DNA of 64,000 nucleotides from positions 9,371,501-9,435,500 of the forward strand of contig NZ_CP126980.1 of the NCBI RefSeq assembly GCF_030252345.1. Direction: 5' to 3'. Shown here piece after piece: positions 19,553 through 28,162 of this stretch (within the stretch, counting starts at the first letter, position 1; the number at the start of each line of letters is the position of its first letter). The translations under genes were made by a program, and so were the position numbers. A model generated the notes under the pieces. It was given only the letters and a program-made list of their open reading frames with translations. It had not been told where the DNA came from and did not search any database. The DNA comes from Actinoplanes oblitus. GTDB taxonomy: Bacteria; Actinomycetota; Actinomycetes; Mycobacteriales; Micromonosporaceae.

Positions 19553-20656
19553 CTAGCCATCCATCCCTTTCGCCGCTTCCGGGGTGACTGTAGAGAATTC
19601 GAGCAGGGCGCCATAGAGGGTGAGGCCGGGACCGAAGGCCAGCATCACCACCCGGCGGGGCGGGCGCGGGGCGCGGCGGAGTGCGTTCAGGACCAGGAGA
19701 ACGGTGGGTGAGGAGCAGTTACCGTACGCCGAGAGCACGCCCCGTGACGCCGCCAGCGCCGACTCCTCCAGGCCCAGCCGCTCGCGCACCACGTCCAGGA
19801 TCCGCGGGCCGCCGGGATGCACCGCCCAGCCGTCCACCTCGTCGATCTTGAGTCCGTGACGGTCGAGCAGGACGTCGACCAGCTCCCGGACGTGCACGGA
19901 GAGCACGGCCGGCACCTCCGGGGACAGCCCCATCCGGAACCCGAGGTCGGTGACCTCCCAGGTCATGTGCCCGGTCGTGGTGGTGTCGGTGACCGCGACG
20001 ACCTCGCGCACCTGGTACCCCGGCAGTGACCGGGCAGCCGGGGTGAGCACCGCCGCGGCCGCCGCGTCGGAGAAGAGCGCGTGCGAGACGATCTGCTGCA
20101 CGTCCAGCGCGCCGGTCCCGGCCGGCTGCATGTGCAGGCTGGTCAGCTCGGTGCAGAGCAACAGCGCGGGACGGCCGCGGGCGACCACGAAGTCATTGGC
20201 CGCGCCCAGCCCCGGCAGCGCGGCGTAACAGCCCATGTGCCCGACGAAGAGGCGCTGCACGTTCGGTGACATGTCCAGGTCGCGGGCGAGCAGGATGTCC
20301 AGCCCGGGCGTGGCGTAACCGGTGCACGAGCAGACCGCGAAAAGTCCCAGCTCGGACGCGGTGAGCCCGGCGTCGGCCAGGGCCTGGCTCGCCGCGGCCC
20401 GGCCGAGCGGCACCGCCTCGTCCTGGTAGCGGCGCATCCGGCGCTCGGTGGACCACTCGGAGACGTCCTCCAGCAACGGGCTCACCGCGGCCTGCCGGGT
20501 GACCACCCCGGAGTTCGCGAAGATCCGCCGGGCCAGTCCGCGCCGCCCGCTCGCGTAGTGCTGGGCGAAGAAGCCATCCCACAGCGCGTCCTGCTCCGTG
20601 GTGGGCGGCAACGCCACGCCCAGCCCGCTGATCACCGCTCCGGACACGGCTGTCAC
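19553..20656 (-). CDS. Type III polyketide synthase (chalcone/stilbene synthase superfamily)
   Basis: A 367-residue homodimer-type ketosynthase that condenses malonyl units onto an acyl-CoA starter. The catalytic triad is visible: C143 in GHMGCYAALPGL, H280 in GWAVHPGGPRILD and N313 in SAYGNCSSPTV. The C-terminal GPGLTLYGALL loop is also typical. Starter, chain length and cyclisation cannot be read from sequence. Its ATG overlaps the stop of the methyltransferase (ATGA), and a UbiA-type prenyltransferase is divergent from the pair. Actinobacterial type III PKS genes near methyltransferases and UbiA proteins make alkylresorcinols, pyrones or prenylated hydroquinones. Confidence 0.92.
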   Translation of the reverse strand: MTAVSGAVISGLGVALPPTTEQDALWDGFFAQHYASGRRGLARRIFANSGVVTRQAAVSPLLEDVSEWSTERRMRRYQDEAVPLGRAAASQALADAGLTASELGLFAVCSCTGYATPGLDILLARDLDMSPNVQRLFVGHMGCYAALPGLGAANDFVVARGRPALLLCTELTSLHMQPAGTGALDVQQIVSHALFSDAAAAAVLTPAARSLPGYQVREVVAVTDTTTTGHMTWEVTDLGFRMGLSPEVPAVLSVHVRELVDVLLDRHGLKIDEVDGWAVHPGGPRILDVVRERLGLEESALAASRGVLSAYGNCSSPTVLLVLNALRRAPRPPRRVVMLAFGPGLTLYGALLEFSTVTPEAAKGMDG

Positions 20657-21570
20657 CTGCCACCACGATCCCCGGCGGCGGCCCGTGCCGCCCGCCCGCT
20701 CGAGCGGTCGTCAAGCCAGGCCGGATAGTCGCCACCGCCGGCCGGACGGGAACGACGGTCGGGCGCCCGGCTCTCGCGCGGACCCGGATGCCGGCCACCG
20801 TCGCGGGTGGCAGAAGCCCCGGCGGGCTGAGGCCCCTGACCGGCCGAGGGATGGTGGGCCGACTTGCGGCCGAGGCCCTGGTAGAGGACCGCGGTGGAGA
20901 AGGTGGGCAGCATGCGCCCGAGCGGGCGGGCATTCCCGGTCCGCCCGGCGGTCAGCCACCGGAGCAGCCCGGACAGGCTCGGGCGCACGCCGCGGAACGC
21001 CAGCCGGACACCGTGCCTGGCGAACTCGGCACGCAGCCGGGCCGGCGACACGAAGAGCGCCGGGTCGTGCAGGCCGACGGGTGCCATGCCGGTCCGCTCG
21101 CCCAGGGTGACAGTGATGAACCGGCTGAGCCCGGTGGAATTCAGCGTGTCGAGCACCACCGTGCCGCCGGGCCGCAGCACCCGGCACAGCTCGGCGACGG
21201 TCGCGGGCAGGTCGGGGACGTGCTCCAGGATCTCGCCGGCCACCACCACGTCGGCCGAGTCGGCGGCGAGCGGGAGCGCTGCCACGTCACCGCCGACCGG
21301 CGTCACGCCCCGCTCGGCGGCCAGGGCGAGGCCGGATCGGCGCAGGTCCACGCCGACGTGCCGGTAACCCAGGTCGCGGACGTGCGGGGCGAGCAGGCCG
21401 CCGCCGCAGCCGGCGTCCAGCAGGATCCGGCCCGGCTCGGCCGGGCGTGGGATCAGCTCGGCCCGGGCCGCGGCGAGCCAGTGCAACAGCTCGAACCGGC
21501 CGCCCGGCCGCCACCACTCGCCGGCCAGGTCGTCGTACTGGCACGGATCGTTACGCCGCATCGACAGCAT
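20653..21570 (-). CDS. Class I SAM-dependent methyltransferase with basic disordered tail
   Basis: About 305 residues from the ATG at 21570 (another at 21561). It has a Rossmann SAM site (ILLDAGCGGGLLAPHVRDLGY, VGVDLRRSGLALA, GDVAALPLA, AGEILEHVPDL) as in UbiG/Coq3-type O- or C-methyltransferases. The conserved domain ends near residue 235. The last 70 residues (GRKSAHHPSAGQGPQPAGAS onward) are Arg/Pro/Gly-rich and probably unstructured. It is translationally coupled to the type III PKS and likely methylates that product. The long upstream frame lacks family similarity, so I excluded it. Confidence 0.85.
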   Translation of the reverse strand: MLSMRRNDPCQYDDLAGEWWRPGGRFELLHWLAAARAELIPRPAEPGRILLDAGCGGGLLAPHVRDLGYRHVGVDLRRSGLALAAERGVTPVGGDVAALPLAADSADVVVAGEILEHVPDLPATVAELCRVLRPGGTVVLDTLNSTGLSRFITVTLGERTGMAPVGLHDPALFVSPARLRAEFARHGVRLAFRGVRPSLSGLLRWLTAGRTGNARPLGRMLPTFSTAVLYQGLGRKSAHHPSAGQGPQPAGASATRDGGRHPGPRESRAPDRRSRPAGGGDYPAWLDDRSSGRAARAAAGDRGGR

Positions 21571-21808
21571 GTGATCGAGACTGGCACGATACCCGCCGCG
21601 GCACCACCGGACGGCGGCGAACCTGTGGACAACGGACCCCGGGAACACCGCGGCGCCGACCGGAAGAAGTCGGCGAAAGGCCAGCTGGCGAGCCAGGCGA
21701 GGCGCCCGGCGGGGCGGGGACAGCGGGTCCCATGAGGTCACCGAGGTCTCACCGGGAACGACAGGAACTCCTGGCCTGACCGTCACCTTCGGACGCAGAC
21801 TGCTCACC

Positions 21809-22636
21809 ATGTCCCGTGCGCTCGCCCTGCTGCGCTCCGCCCATCCGGAACCGGGTGCCGCCGTCACCCTGGTGATGACCCTGCTCGCCGCCGGCGCGGG
21901 ACACCGCGGCCGGCGCCTGCTCTGCGTGGCCCTCGCGGTGGCCGCGACCCAGCTCGCGGTGGGCTGGGTGAACGACTGGCTGGACGCGGACCGGGACCGG
22001 CACACCGGCCGGCCGGACAAACCGGTCGCCACGGGCGCGGTCTCTCACCGTACCGTAGGAATCTCCGGGTTGATCGCGGCCCTGGCCGCGCCGGTCGTGG
22101 CGATTCCGCTGGGCGCGGCCGCCGCCGTGACCATCGGGGTGGCCGGGTTCGTCGGGCTGTCCTACGACTGGCCGCTGAAGTCCACGCCGTTCTCGGTGCT
22201 GCCCTATCTGGTGGCGTTCGGCCTGTTGCCGGCGTTCGTGGTGGTGGCGCTGCCCGGGCATCCGGCGCCGCCGGTCTGGCTGGTCGCGGCGGCCGGGCTG
22301 CTCGGCGCCGGCGCGCACTTCGCCAACGTGCTGCCCGACCTGGCCGACGACGCGGCGACCGGGGTACGCGGGCTGCCGCACCGGATCGGCGCCGGCGGTT
22401 CCCGGCTGGCCGCCGCGGTGCTGCTGCTGGGCGCGACGGCCGTCCTGGTCCTCGGGCCGCCCGGAGCGCCGTCGGTGACCGGCTGGCTGGCCGGAGCGGC
22501 GGCCGTGGTGGTGCTGCCGATCGGGTGGTATGCCGCCGGACGAGCCCGGGGACGCCAGGTGGCGCTGTTCCGCGCGGTGATGGTGGTGGCCCTGATCGAC
22601 GTCCTCCTGCTCATCTCCAGCGGGCCGGTGGTGTGA
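21809..22636 (+). CDS. UbiA family prenyltransferase
   Basis: A 275-residue integral membrane enzyme with 7-9 helices. The first aspartate motif is NDWLDADRDRHTGRPDKP and the second is LPDLADDAATGVRGLP, the two Mg-diphosphate sites of UbiA prenyltransferases, which attach a polyprenyl chain to an aromatic ring or sugar phosphate. Divergent placement 238 bp from the methyltransferase-PKS pair suggests that it prenylates a polyketide-derived phenol. A role in menaquinone or decaprenyl-phosphoribose metabolism cannot be excluded from sequence alone. Confidence 0.85.
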   Translation: MSRALALLRSAHPEPGAAVTLVMTLLAAGAGHRGRRLLCVALAVAATQLAVGWVNDWLDADRDRHTGRPDKPVATGAVSHRTVGISGLIAALAAPVVAIPLGAAAAVTIGVAGFVGLSYDWPLKSTPFSVLPYLVAFGLLPAFVVVALPGHPAPPVWLVAAAGLLGAGAHFANVLPDLADDAATGVRGLPHRIGAGGSRLAAAVLLLGATAVLVLGPPGAPSVTGWLAGAAAVVVLPIGWYAAGRARGRQVALFRAVMVVALIDVLLLISSGPVV

Positions 22637-22750
22637 TCCACGCGGGCCGGAGGGCAAGACGGGAGCCCGGATGGATGGGTCGCCGCACGCGACGGATTAC
22701 CGCCCACTAGGCTGATCTCACACCTTGGTGTCGCTATTTGGAGGATCGTG

Positions 22751-23455
22751 ATGCGCTCGCTGGTAACCCGTCGCGCCGCCCTGGTCGCGGGTGTCGCCAC
22801 CGTCGGTGCCATCGCGCTGGCCGGGTGCTCGGCCGGCCAGGTTGCCGAGACCGCCATCCTGGACACCCCGATCGCCGGGGTCAACGCGCAGTCCGCCAAG
22901 GGCAGCGTCTTCGTGCGCAACGCCCAGGTGGTCTACAACGGCATCAAGGGCTACGCCAAGGGCGAGAACGCGCCGCTCGAGCTGAGCCTCTACAACCAGT
23001 CGGACAAAGAGGTCACCGTCTCGATCACCAGCGAGCCGGTCGACCAGCCGCAGGTCGTCTCGGCGCGGCAGGTGGGCTTCGTCACCGCGGCCACGCCGGC
23101 CCCGGCGCAGTCCGGCGCTGCCCCGTCGCAGTCCGGTGCGGCCCCGTCCGCGTCCGGCGCGCTCCCGGAGGGCTCGGCCACGCCGTCCGCTCCGGCCGCC
23201 GCGCCGTCGGCGGCGGTGACCGCCGCGCAGGTCAAGATCGCCCCGCTCGGCCAGGCCCTGTTCCGGCCCACCGACGCGAACAAGCTGCAACTCGTCGGCC
23301 TCTCCGACGACCTGAAGCCGGGGCAGAACGTGAACCTGGTCTTCCACTTCAGCACCGGCGAGCCCGACCTGGCCATCCAGGCGCCGGTCGCGATCCCGGC
23401 GACCGCGGCCTCCCGGGCGCCCGGCACGACGGGCGAGCACACCGAGGGCGAGTGA
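22751..23455 (+). CDS. Lipoprotein, LpqE-like
   Basis: A 234-residue lipoprotein. The signal peptide ends in ALAGC, giving a lipid-modified cysteine near residue 25. A PCu(A)C/DUF461-like beta domain follows (VFVRNAQVVYNGIKGYAKGENAPLEL, ITSEPVDQPQVV), interrupted by a Ser/Ala/Pro-rich loop (about 112-155), then KIAPLGQALFRPTDANKLQLVGL. The ATG at 22751 fits GGAGG six bases upstream; an in-frame GTG three bases earlier is too close. It sits before radA and disA, the M. tuberculosis position of lpqE. Function unsettled. An ACACC-TT-GGTGT dyad lies at 22720-22731. Confidence 0.8.
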   Translation: MRSLVTRRAALVAGVATVGAIALAGCSAGQVAETAILDTPIAGVNAQSAKGSVFVRNAQVVYNGIKGYAKGENAPLELSLYNQSDKEVTVSITSEPVDQPQVVSARQVGFVTAATPAPAQSGAAPSQSGAAPSASGALPEGSATPSAPAAAPSAAVTAAQVKIAPLGQALFRPTDANKLQLVGLSDDLKPGQNVNLVFHFSTGEPDLAIQAPVAIPATAASRAPGTTGEHTEGE

Positions 23456-23486
23456 CGTTGTCGTACCCGGCGGCTAACTTGGCCGG

Positions 23487-24905
23487 GTGACATCCTCGCG
23501 AACCAGTTCCAAGGCGGCCCGGCCGGCCTACGTCTGCGACGCCTGCGGCCATCAGCCACCGAAATGGCTGGGCCGCTGCCCGGAGTGCGGCGAGTGGGGC
23601 TCGGTCATCGAGTCCACGGTGACCGTCGGGGTCTCCGGCCGGGTGGTCAGCTCCCGCATGCCGGCCGAGCCGGCCCGGCCGATCTCGCAGATCAGCGCCG
23701 CGCCCGCGCGGGCCGTGCCGAGTGGCGTCAGCGAGCTCGACCGGGTGCTCGGCGGCGGCCTGGTCCCCGGTGCCGTGGTCCTGCTCGCCGGTGAGCCCGG
23801 GGTGGGCAAGTCGACGCTGCTGCTCGACGTGGCCCAGCAGTGGGCGACCGGCGCCGGCACGCCGTCGCTGGTGGTCAGCGGCGAGGAGTCGGTGAGCCAG
23901 GTCCGGCTGCGCGCCGAGCGGCTCGGCGCCCTGCACGAGCGCCTCTTCCTGGCCGCCGAGAATGATCTGGGCGCGGTCATCGGGCACCTCGACGCGGTGA
24001 AACCGGGCCTGCTGGTGCTCGACTCGGTGCAGACCGTCTCGGCGCCCGGCACCGAGGGCGTGCCCGGCGGCGTCACCCAGGTCCGGGCGGTCACCGCGGC
24101 GCTGGTCTCGATCGCCAAGGAGCGGGGCATCGCCACCGTCCTGGTCGGTCACGTCACCAAGGACGGCCAGGTGGCCGGTCCCCGGGTGCTGGAGCACCTG
24201 GTCGACGTGGTGCTGCACTTCGAGGGCGACAAGCATTCGTCGCTGCGCCTGGTCCGCGGGGTGAAAAACCGGTTCGGCGCGGCCGACGAGGTGGGTTGCT
24301 TCGAGATGCACGAGGGCGGGATCAGCAGCCTGCCCGACCCGTCCGGGCTGTTCCTGACCCGCTATCAGGAGCCGGTCCCGGGCACCTGCGTGACCGTCGC
24401 GATGGAGGGCCGGCGAGCGCTGGTGACCGAGGTGCAGGCGCTGATCGGTGCCGAGGTGCAGGGTTCCCCCAGGCGCACGGTGTCCGGCCTCGACAGCGCC
24501 CGGCTCGCCATGGTGCTGGCCGTGCTGGAGCGCCGCACCAAGCAGATCAAGCTCTACAACCGTGAGGTGTTCGCGGCGACAGTGGGCGGCATCCGGCTCA
24601 CCGAGCCCTCCGCCGACCTGGCGATGGCTCTCGCGGTGGCCTCCGGCGGGCTGGACCTGGCGATGGCGCCGACCCTGGTGGCGATCGGCGAGGTGGGGCT
24701 GACCGGGGAGATCCGCCGGGTGAGCGCGATCGGCCGGCGGCTGGCCGAGGCGGCCCGGCTCGGGTTCCGGGTGGCCCTGGTGCCGCCGGGCAGCCTCAGC
24801 GGTGAGGCCGGGGCGCCCAAGGGCCTGGAGGTGATCGAGGTCGGCGACCTGCGCTCGGCCCTGCAGAACGCGGCTCGCGCCTCGGCAGAGCACAGCACTC
24901 GGTGA
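23487..24905 (+). CDS. radA: DNA repair protein RadA
   Basis: RadA (Sms) is a RecA-like, DnaB-type helicase that drives branch migration during recombination. The 472-residue protein has an N-terminal zinc finger (C17, C20, C31, C34 in YVCDACG and GRCPECG), a Walker A (GEPGVGKST), the RadA-specific KNRFG motif and a C-terminal Lon-like domain (VGGIRLTEPSADLAMALAVASG). GTG start. It lies between lpqE and disA; in Bacillus, RadA binds DisA and lowers its cyclase activity, so the neighbourhood is functionally sensible. Confidence 0.97.
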   Translation: MTSSRTSSKAARPAYVCDACGHQPPKWLGRCPECGEWGSVIESTVTVGVSGRVVSSRMPAEPARPISQISAAPARAVPSGVSELDRVLGGGLVPGAVVLLAGEPGVGKSTLLLDVAQQWATGAGTPSLVVSGEESVSQVRLRAERLGALHERLFLAAENDLGAVIGHLDAVKPGLLVLDSVQTVSAPGTEGVPGGVTQVRAVTAALVSIAKERGIATVLVGHVTKDGQVAGPRVLEHLVDVVLHFEGDKHSSLRLVRGVKNRFGAADEVGCFEMHEGGISSLPDPSGLFLTRYQEPVPGTCVTVAMEGRRALVTEVQALIGAEVQGSPRRTVSGLDSARLAMVLAVLERRTKQIKLYNREVFAATVGGIRLTEPSADLAMALAVASGGLDLAMAPTLVAIGEVGLTGEIRRVSAIGRRLAEAARLGFRVALVPPGSLSGEAGAPKGLEVIEVGDLRSALQNAARASAEHSTR

Positions 24906-24919
24906 CCCAGAGTGACAAA

Positions 24920-24976
24920 TCATCACGCTACGGAGCATTCATCGAACCATGCCTCGTTGCGCGTGATGAAGGTTCG
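24920..24976 (+). promoter_or_regulatory. Overlapping inverted repeats in the disA leader
   Basis: Two dyads interleave in the radA-disA gap: TCATCACGC (24920-24928) with GCGTGATGA (24961-24969), and CGAACC (24943-24948) with GGTTCG (24971-24976). The order A-B-A'-B' permits either mutually exclusive hairpins or a pseudoknot just ahead of the disA start at 24989. TAGACT at 24977-24982 could be a -10 element. Confidence 0.4.
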
Positions 24977-24988
24977 TAGACTGTACCG

Positions 24989-26170
24989 GTGCCGCTCGAC
25001 CGCGATGGTTCCAAGTCCGCCGCCAGTTCAACGCCGCGCCCCGGCGTCAACGGCGCGGGCCACCGCGCGGTGGCCCCACTGACCGGCATCGGTCTCACCG
25101 GGGGTGCCAGCGATCCGATCCGGGCGAACCTCGCCCTGATGGCGCCCGGCACCGCCCTGCGCGACGGCCTGGAACGGATCCTGCGCGGCCGCACCGGCGC
25201 GCTCATCGTGCTGGGCTACGACTCGGTCGTCGAGACCATCTGCACGGGTGGCTTCCCGCTGGACGTGGAGTTCTCCGCCACCCGGCTGCGGGAGCTGTGC
25301 AAGATGGACGGCGCCGTGGTTCTCTCCAGCGACGGGACCCGGATCGTCCGGGCGGCGGTGCACCTGATGCCTGACCCATCGATCCCCTCCGAGGAGTCCG
25401 GCACCCGGCACCGCACCGCGGAGCGGGTGGCCAAGCAGTCCGGCTTCCCGGTGATCTCGGTGAGCCAGTCGATGCACATCATCGGGCTGTATGTGAACGG
25501 CCAGCGGCACGTCCTGGACGACTCGGCGGCCATCCTGTCCCGGGCCAACCAGGCACTGGCCACCCTGGAGCGTTACAAGCTGCGGCTGGACGAGGTGTCC
25601 GGCACGCTCTCCGCCCTGGAGATCGAGGACCTGGTCACGGTCCGGGACGCGGTTGCCGTGGTGCAGCGGCTGGAGATGGTCCGCCGGATCGCCGACGAGA
25701 TCTCCGGTTACGTGGTGGAGCTGGGCACCGACGGCCGGCTGCTCGCCCTGCAGCTGGACGAGCTGATGGCCGGCGTCGACGCCGACCGCACCCTGGTGAT
25801 CCGGGACTACCTGCCGACCGGGCGCAAGGCACGCACCCTGGACGAGGCGCTGGTCGAGCTGGATCTGCTCACCGCCACCGAGATGATCGACCTGGTCGCG
25901 GTGGCCAAGGCGATCGGCTACCCGGGCGCCTCCGACGCGCTGGACGCGGCGGTGTCACCGCGTGGGTTCCGGCTGCTGGCCAAGGTGCCGCGGTTGCCCG
26001 CGCAGATCGTGGACCGGCTGGTGGACCACTTCGGCAGCCTGCAGCGGCTGCTCGGGGCGACCGTCGAGGACTTGCAGGCGGTGGAGGGGGTCGGTGACGC
26101 CCGGGCACGGGGAGTGCGCGAGGGGCTGTCCCGGCTCGCCGAGGCGTCGATACTCGAGCGTTACGTCTGA
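24989..26170 (+). CDS. disA: DNA integrity scanning protein, diadenylate cyclase DisA
   Basis: Makes cyclic di-AMP from two ATP while binding branched DNA. The 393-residue protein has the DAC domain with catalytic DGA (107-109, in CKMDGAVVL) and ATP-binding RHR (140-142, in [11 protein letters not shown]), a helical linker, and a C-terminal helix-hairpin-helix DNA-binding domain ([23 protein letters not shown]). The first 35 residues are a Ser/Gly/Pro-rich extension of lower conservation, so a later start is possible. It follows radA by 83 bp. Confidence 0.96.
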   Translation: MPLDRDGSKSAASSTPRPGVNGAGHRAVAPLTGIGLTGGASDPIRANLALMAPGTALRDGLERILRGRTGALIVLGYDSVVETICTGGFPLDVEFSATRLRELCKMDGAVVLSSDGTRIVRAAVHLMPDPSIPSEESGTRHRTAERVAKQSGFPVISVSQSMHIIGLYVNGQRHVLDDSAAILSRANQALATLERYKLRLDEVSGTLSALEIEDLVTVRDAVAVVQRLEMVRRIADEISGYVVELGTDGRLLALQLDELMAGVDADRTLVIRDYLPTGRKARTLDEALVELDLLTATEMIDLVAVAKAIGYPGASDALDAAVSPRGFRLLAKVPRLPAQIVDRLVDHFGSLQRLLGATVEDLQAVEGVGDARARGVREGLSRLAEASILERYV

Positions 26171-26301
26171 GCGGGCGGGCTCCGGGCGTACCGGAAACGG
26201 GGGAAACCGCGAGCGGAAGCCCGGCCGGGCGTCGCGGGCGAACCTCTTCCGGGTGATGCCGGCGGGGTGTCGGTCCTGACGCTGTGTCACGGCCGGCGGG
26301 G

Positions 26302-26811
26302 TCACACGGGGTGCGCGATGTCGTTGGCGTGGTCGGCGATCGCCGCTCCGGTCACCGTCGCGGTCAGCGGCAGGATCTCCAGGCAGCGGCGGATCGCCGG
26401 GGCCATCATCGGGTTCGGCACCCGCAGCGACACCGTGCAGTGCGGCACCCACCGGCCCGGCTGGTACTGCTCCCAGATCTCCACCCCGCCGGCCGCGAGC
26501 CGCTCGTGCACCACCCGGTGGTGGTCCAGCAGCTCCCCGGTCATGGTGATGCCGAGCCAGAGCACCCGGCCGACGAACTGGCCGGCGAAATCCATCCGCA
26601 GGGTGAGCCCGCGGCCCACGGCGAGCCCGTCGAGAGCGGTGGCAGCGGCCACCGGATCGATCGTCCGGGCGGCGGCCAGCGAAACGTGCGGGCGGTGCTT
26701 CTGATGCAGCGACCCCAGGGTCGGGATGCCCTCGGACTCCAGGGCACGCCACAGCGTCCGGACCCGCCGGGTGGCGTCGATGTCCAGATACAGCTCGAGT
26801 GCCGCGACCAA
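26302..26811 (-). CDS. 2'-5' RNA ligase/2H phosphoesterase family protein
   Basis: A 169-residue protein with the two HxS/T motifs of the 2H phosphoesterase fold: HVSLA near residue 42 and HCTVSL near residue 128. The symmetric two-lobed fold fits the length. Members are cyclic phosphodiesterases or RNA ligases; the substrate here is unknown. It is on the opposite strand to disA and 7 bp downstream of the secreted protein at 26819-27583, so those two may be cotranscribed. Confidence 0.8.
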   Translation of the reverse strand: MVAALELYLDIDATRRVRTLWRALESEGIPTLGSLHQKHRPHVSLAAARTIDPVAAATALDGLAVGRGLTLRMDFAGQFVGRVLWLGITMTGELLDHHRVVHERLAAGGVEIWEQYQPGRWVPHCTVSLRVPNPMMAPAIRRCLEILPLTATVTGAAIADHANDIAHPV

Positions 26812-26818
26812 CCCGGGA

Positions 26819-27583
26819 TCAGGCGGTGATGGTCACGGTGACCGGCTTGCTTCTGATCTGGTCCAGGCGGCTGCGCAGCTGGTACTGCCCGGCCTCCGGG
26901 GCGGGGCCGGCGGCGGACGAGAGGCTGCACGTCGTCGACTGCCGGCCGTTCCAGGTGATGTGCCACTCGCGCTCGACGCCGGGCGGGAACGACTGCACGT
27001 CGCTGCCCCGGGCCGGGCTGCACTTGTCCGATGACCAGACCGTCTGCGCGCCCTGGTCGAGGTAGAGCTCCTGCGGGTCGGCGCCGACGTCACGGGTGCA
27101 GGTACGCGTACCCACGTTCTTGATCTTCAGAGTGATCGACAGGGGCGCGCCGCGCTTGATCGTGGCGGTCGCCGGCACCGGCGTCACCAGCATCTCGGCA
27201 TCGGTGCAGGAGCCGTCGGCCGGCTCGTTGACGTTGGTGTTGCTCCCGGTCCCGTTGGCGCCGCCGGCGGTGGTCGGCAGCAGACCGCCGTCGTCACCGG
27301 GAAGGGTCTGCTGGGACTGCGCGGCGTCCGGGTCCGGATAGGACTGGCCGCCGGGCGGGGCCGAGTCGAGCAGGCCGGACGGGGTGGGCGACGCCGAGAC
27401 CGACGGTTTGGCCGGGGCCGGTGTCGGCAGCGACGACGACGCGTTCTTGGTGTTCGGCGAGGTGTCGTCCTCGTGCGAGCACGCCACGAACCACACGATG
27501 ATGCCCAGCAGCAGGGCGCCGAGCACTACCGCACGCCGCCGCCAGTAGACCGCGGGTGAGAGGGGACCAACCGTCGTACGCAT
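26819..27583 (-). CDS. Hypothetical membrane-anchored extracellular protein
   Basis: A 254-residue protein from the ATG at 27583: a short basic N terminus, one helix (AVVLGALLLGIIVWFVAC, about 20-37), a Ser/Pro/Thr-rich stalk (about 40-115) and an extracellular beta-sandwich-like domain with paired cysteines (GSCTDAEMLV, RTCTRDVG, DKCSPARG, TTCSLSS) and WHITWNGR. That pattern resembles immunoglobulin-like DUF4232-type domains. It occupies the slot held in M. tuberculosis by the membrane protein Rv3587c beside disA. Function unknown. Confidence 0.7.
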   Translation of the reverse strand: MRTTVGPLSPAVYWRRRAVVLGALLLGIIVWFVACSHEDDTSPNTKNASSSLPTPAPAKPSVSASPTPSGLLDSAPPGGQSYPDPDAAQSQQTLPGDDGGLLPTTAGGANGTGSNTNVNEPADGSCTDAEMLVTPVPATATIKRGAPLSITLKIKNVGTRTCTRDVGADPQELYLDQGAQTVWSSDKCSPARGSDVQSFPPGVEREWHITWNGRQSTTCSLSSAAGPAPEAGQYQLRSRLDQIRSKPVTVTITA

Positions 27584-27664
27584 GATGTGGCCCACCGTAA
27601 ACCCGTACCCGTGGATGAAGCGCGCGACGCGCCGGGCGTCCGACACCAACTCACGTATCGTTCG

Positions 27665-28162
27665 TTAGAGATAGACCTTGCGTTGGTAGATCGCGTGCGC
27701 ACCGGCCACCCGATCGAGGAACAGCTTTCCGGCGCAGTGATCGATCTCATGCTGCAGGGCACGTGCCTCGAAGGCGTCGGTGGTCAGCGTGACCGTCTCC
27801 CCGGTGCCCGGCCGCAGCCCCTCGACGACGATCCGGCCGGCCCGTTTCACGTCACCGGTCAGGTCGGGCACCGACATGCAGCCCTCCCGCCCGGGCCGCC
27901 ACCGGCTCGCCTCGATGATCTTGGCATTGCAGAGCACGAACGCACCGTGCGTGGTGACGGCCTTGGGGTGGCCGGTGACGTCCACGCAGAACACGCTCGC
28001 CGAGACGCCGATCTGCGGAGCGGCCAGGCCGACGCATCCGGGTGACACCCGCATGATGGCCACCAGTTCCTCGGCGAGCGCGACGATCGCCGGATCGGCC
28101 GGGTCGACCTCGGCGGCGACCGTGCTGAGCACGCCGGCCGGCGCGGTGACCACCTTCCTCAC
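27665..28162 (-). CDS. def: Peptide deformylase
   Basis: Removes the formyl group from nascent proteins. The 165-residue protein carries all three metal and active-site motifs: GLAAPQIG (45-52), EGCMS (93-97, cysteine ligand) and QHEIDH (137-142, HExxH). It is shorter than many actinobacterial deformylases but complete. The start overlaps the stop of the ACT-domain gene (ATGA), so the two are coupled. A second deformylase elsewhere in the genome is likely but not visible here. Confidence 0.95.
   Translation of the reverse strand: MRKVVTAPAGVLSTVAAEVDPADPAIVALAEELVAIMRVSPGCVGLAAPQIGVSASVFCVDVTGHPKAVTTHGAFVLCNAKIIEASRWRPGREGCMSVPDLTGDVKRAGRIVVEGLRPGTGETVTLTTDAFEARALQHEIDHCAGKLFLDRVAGAHAIYQRKVYL

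Noticed and set aside
21624..21632. Single TGTGGACAA DnaA-like nonamer
   Set aside because: Isolated and with one mismatch; not enough to claim function.
20653..22032. A 459-residue methyltransferase starting at 22032
   Set aside because: The extra 154 residues lie antisense to the UbiA gene and have no methyltransferase features.
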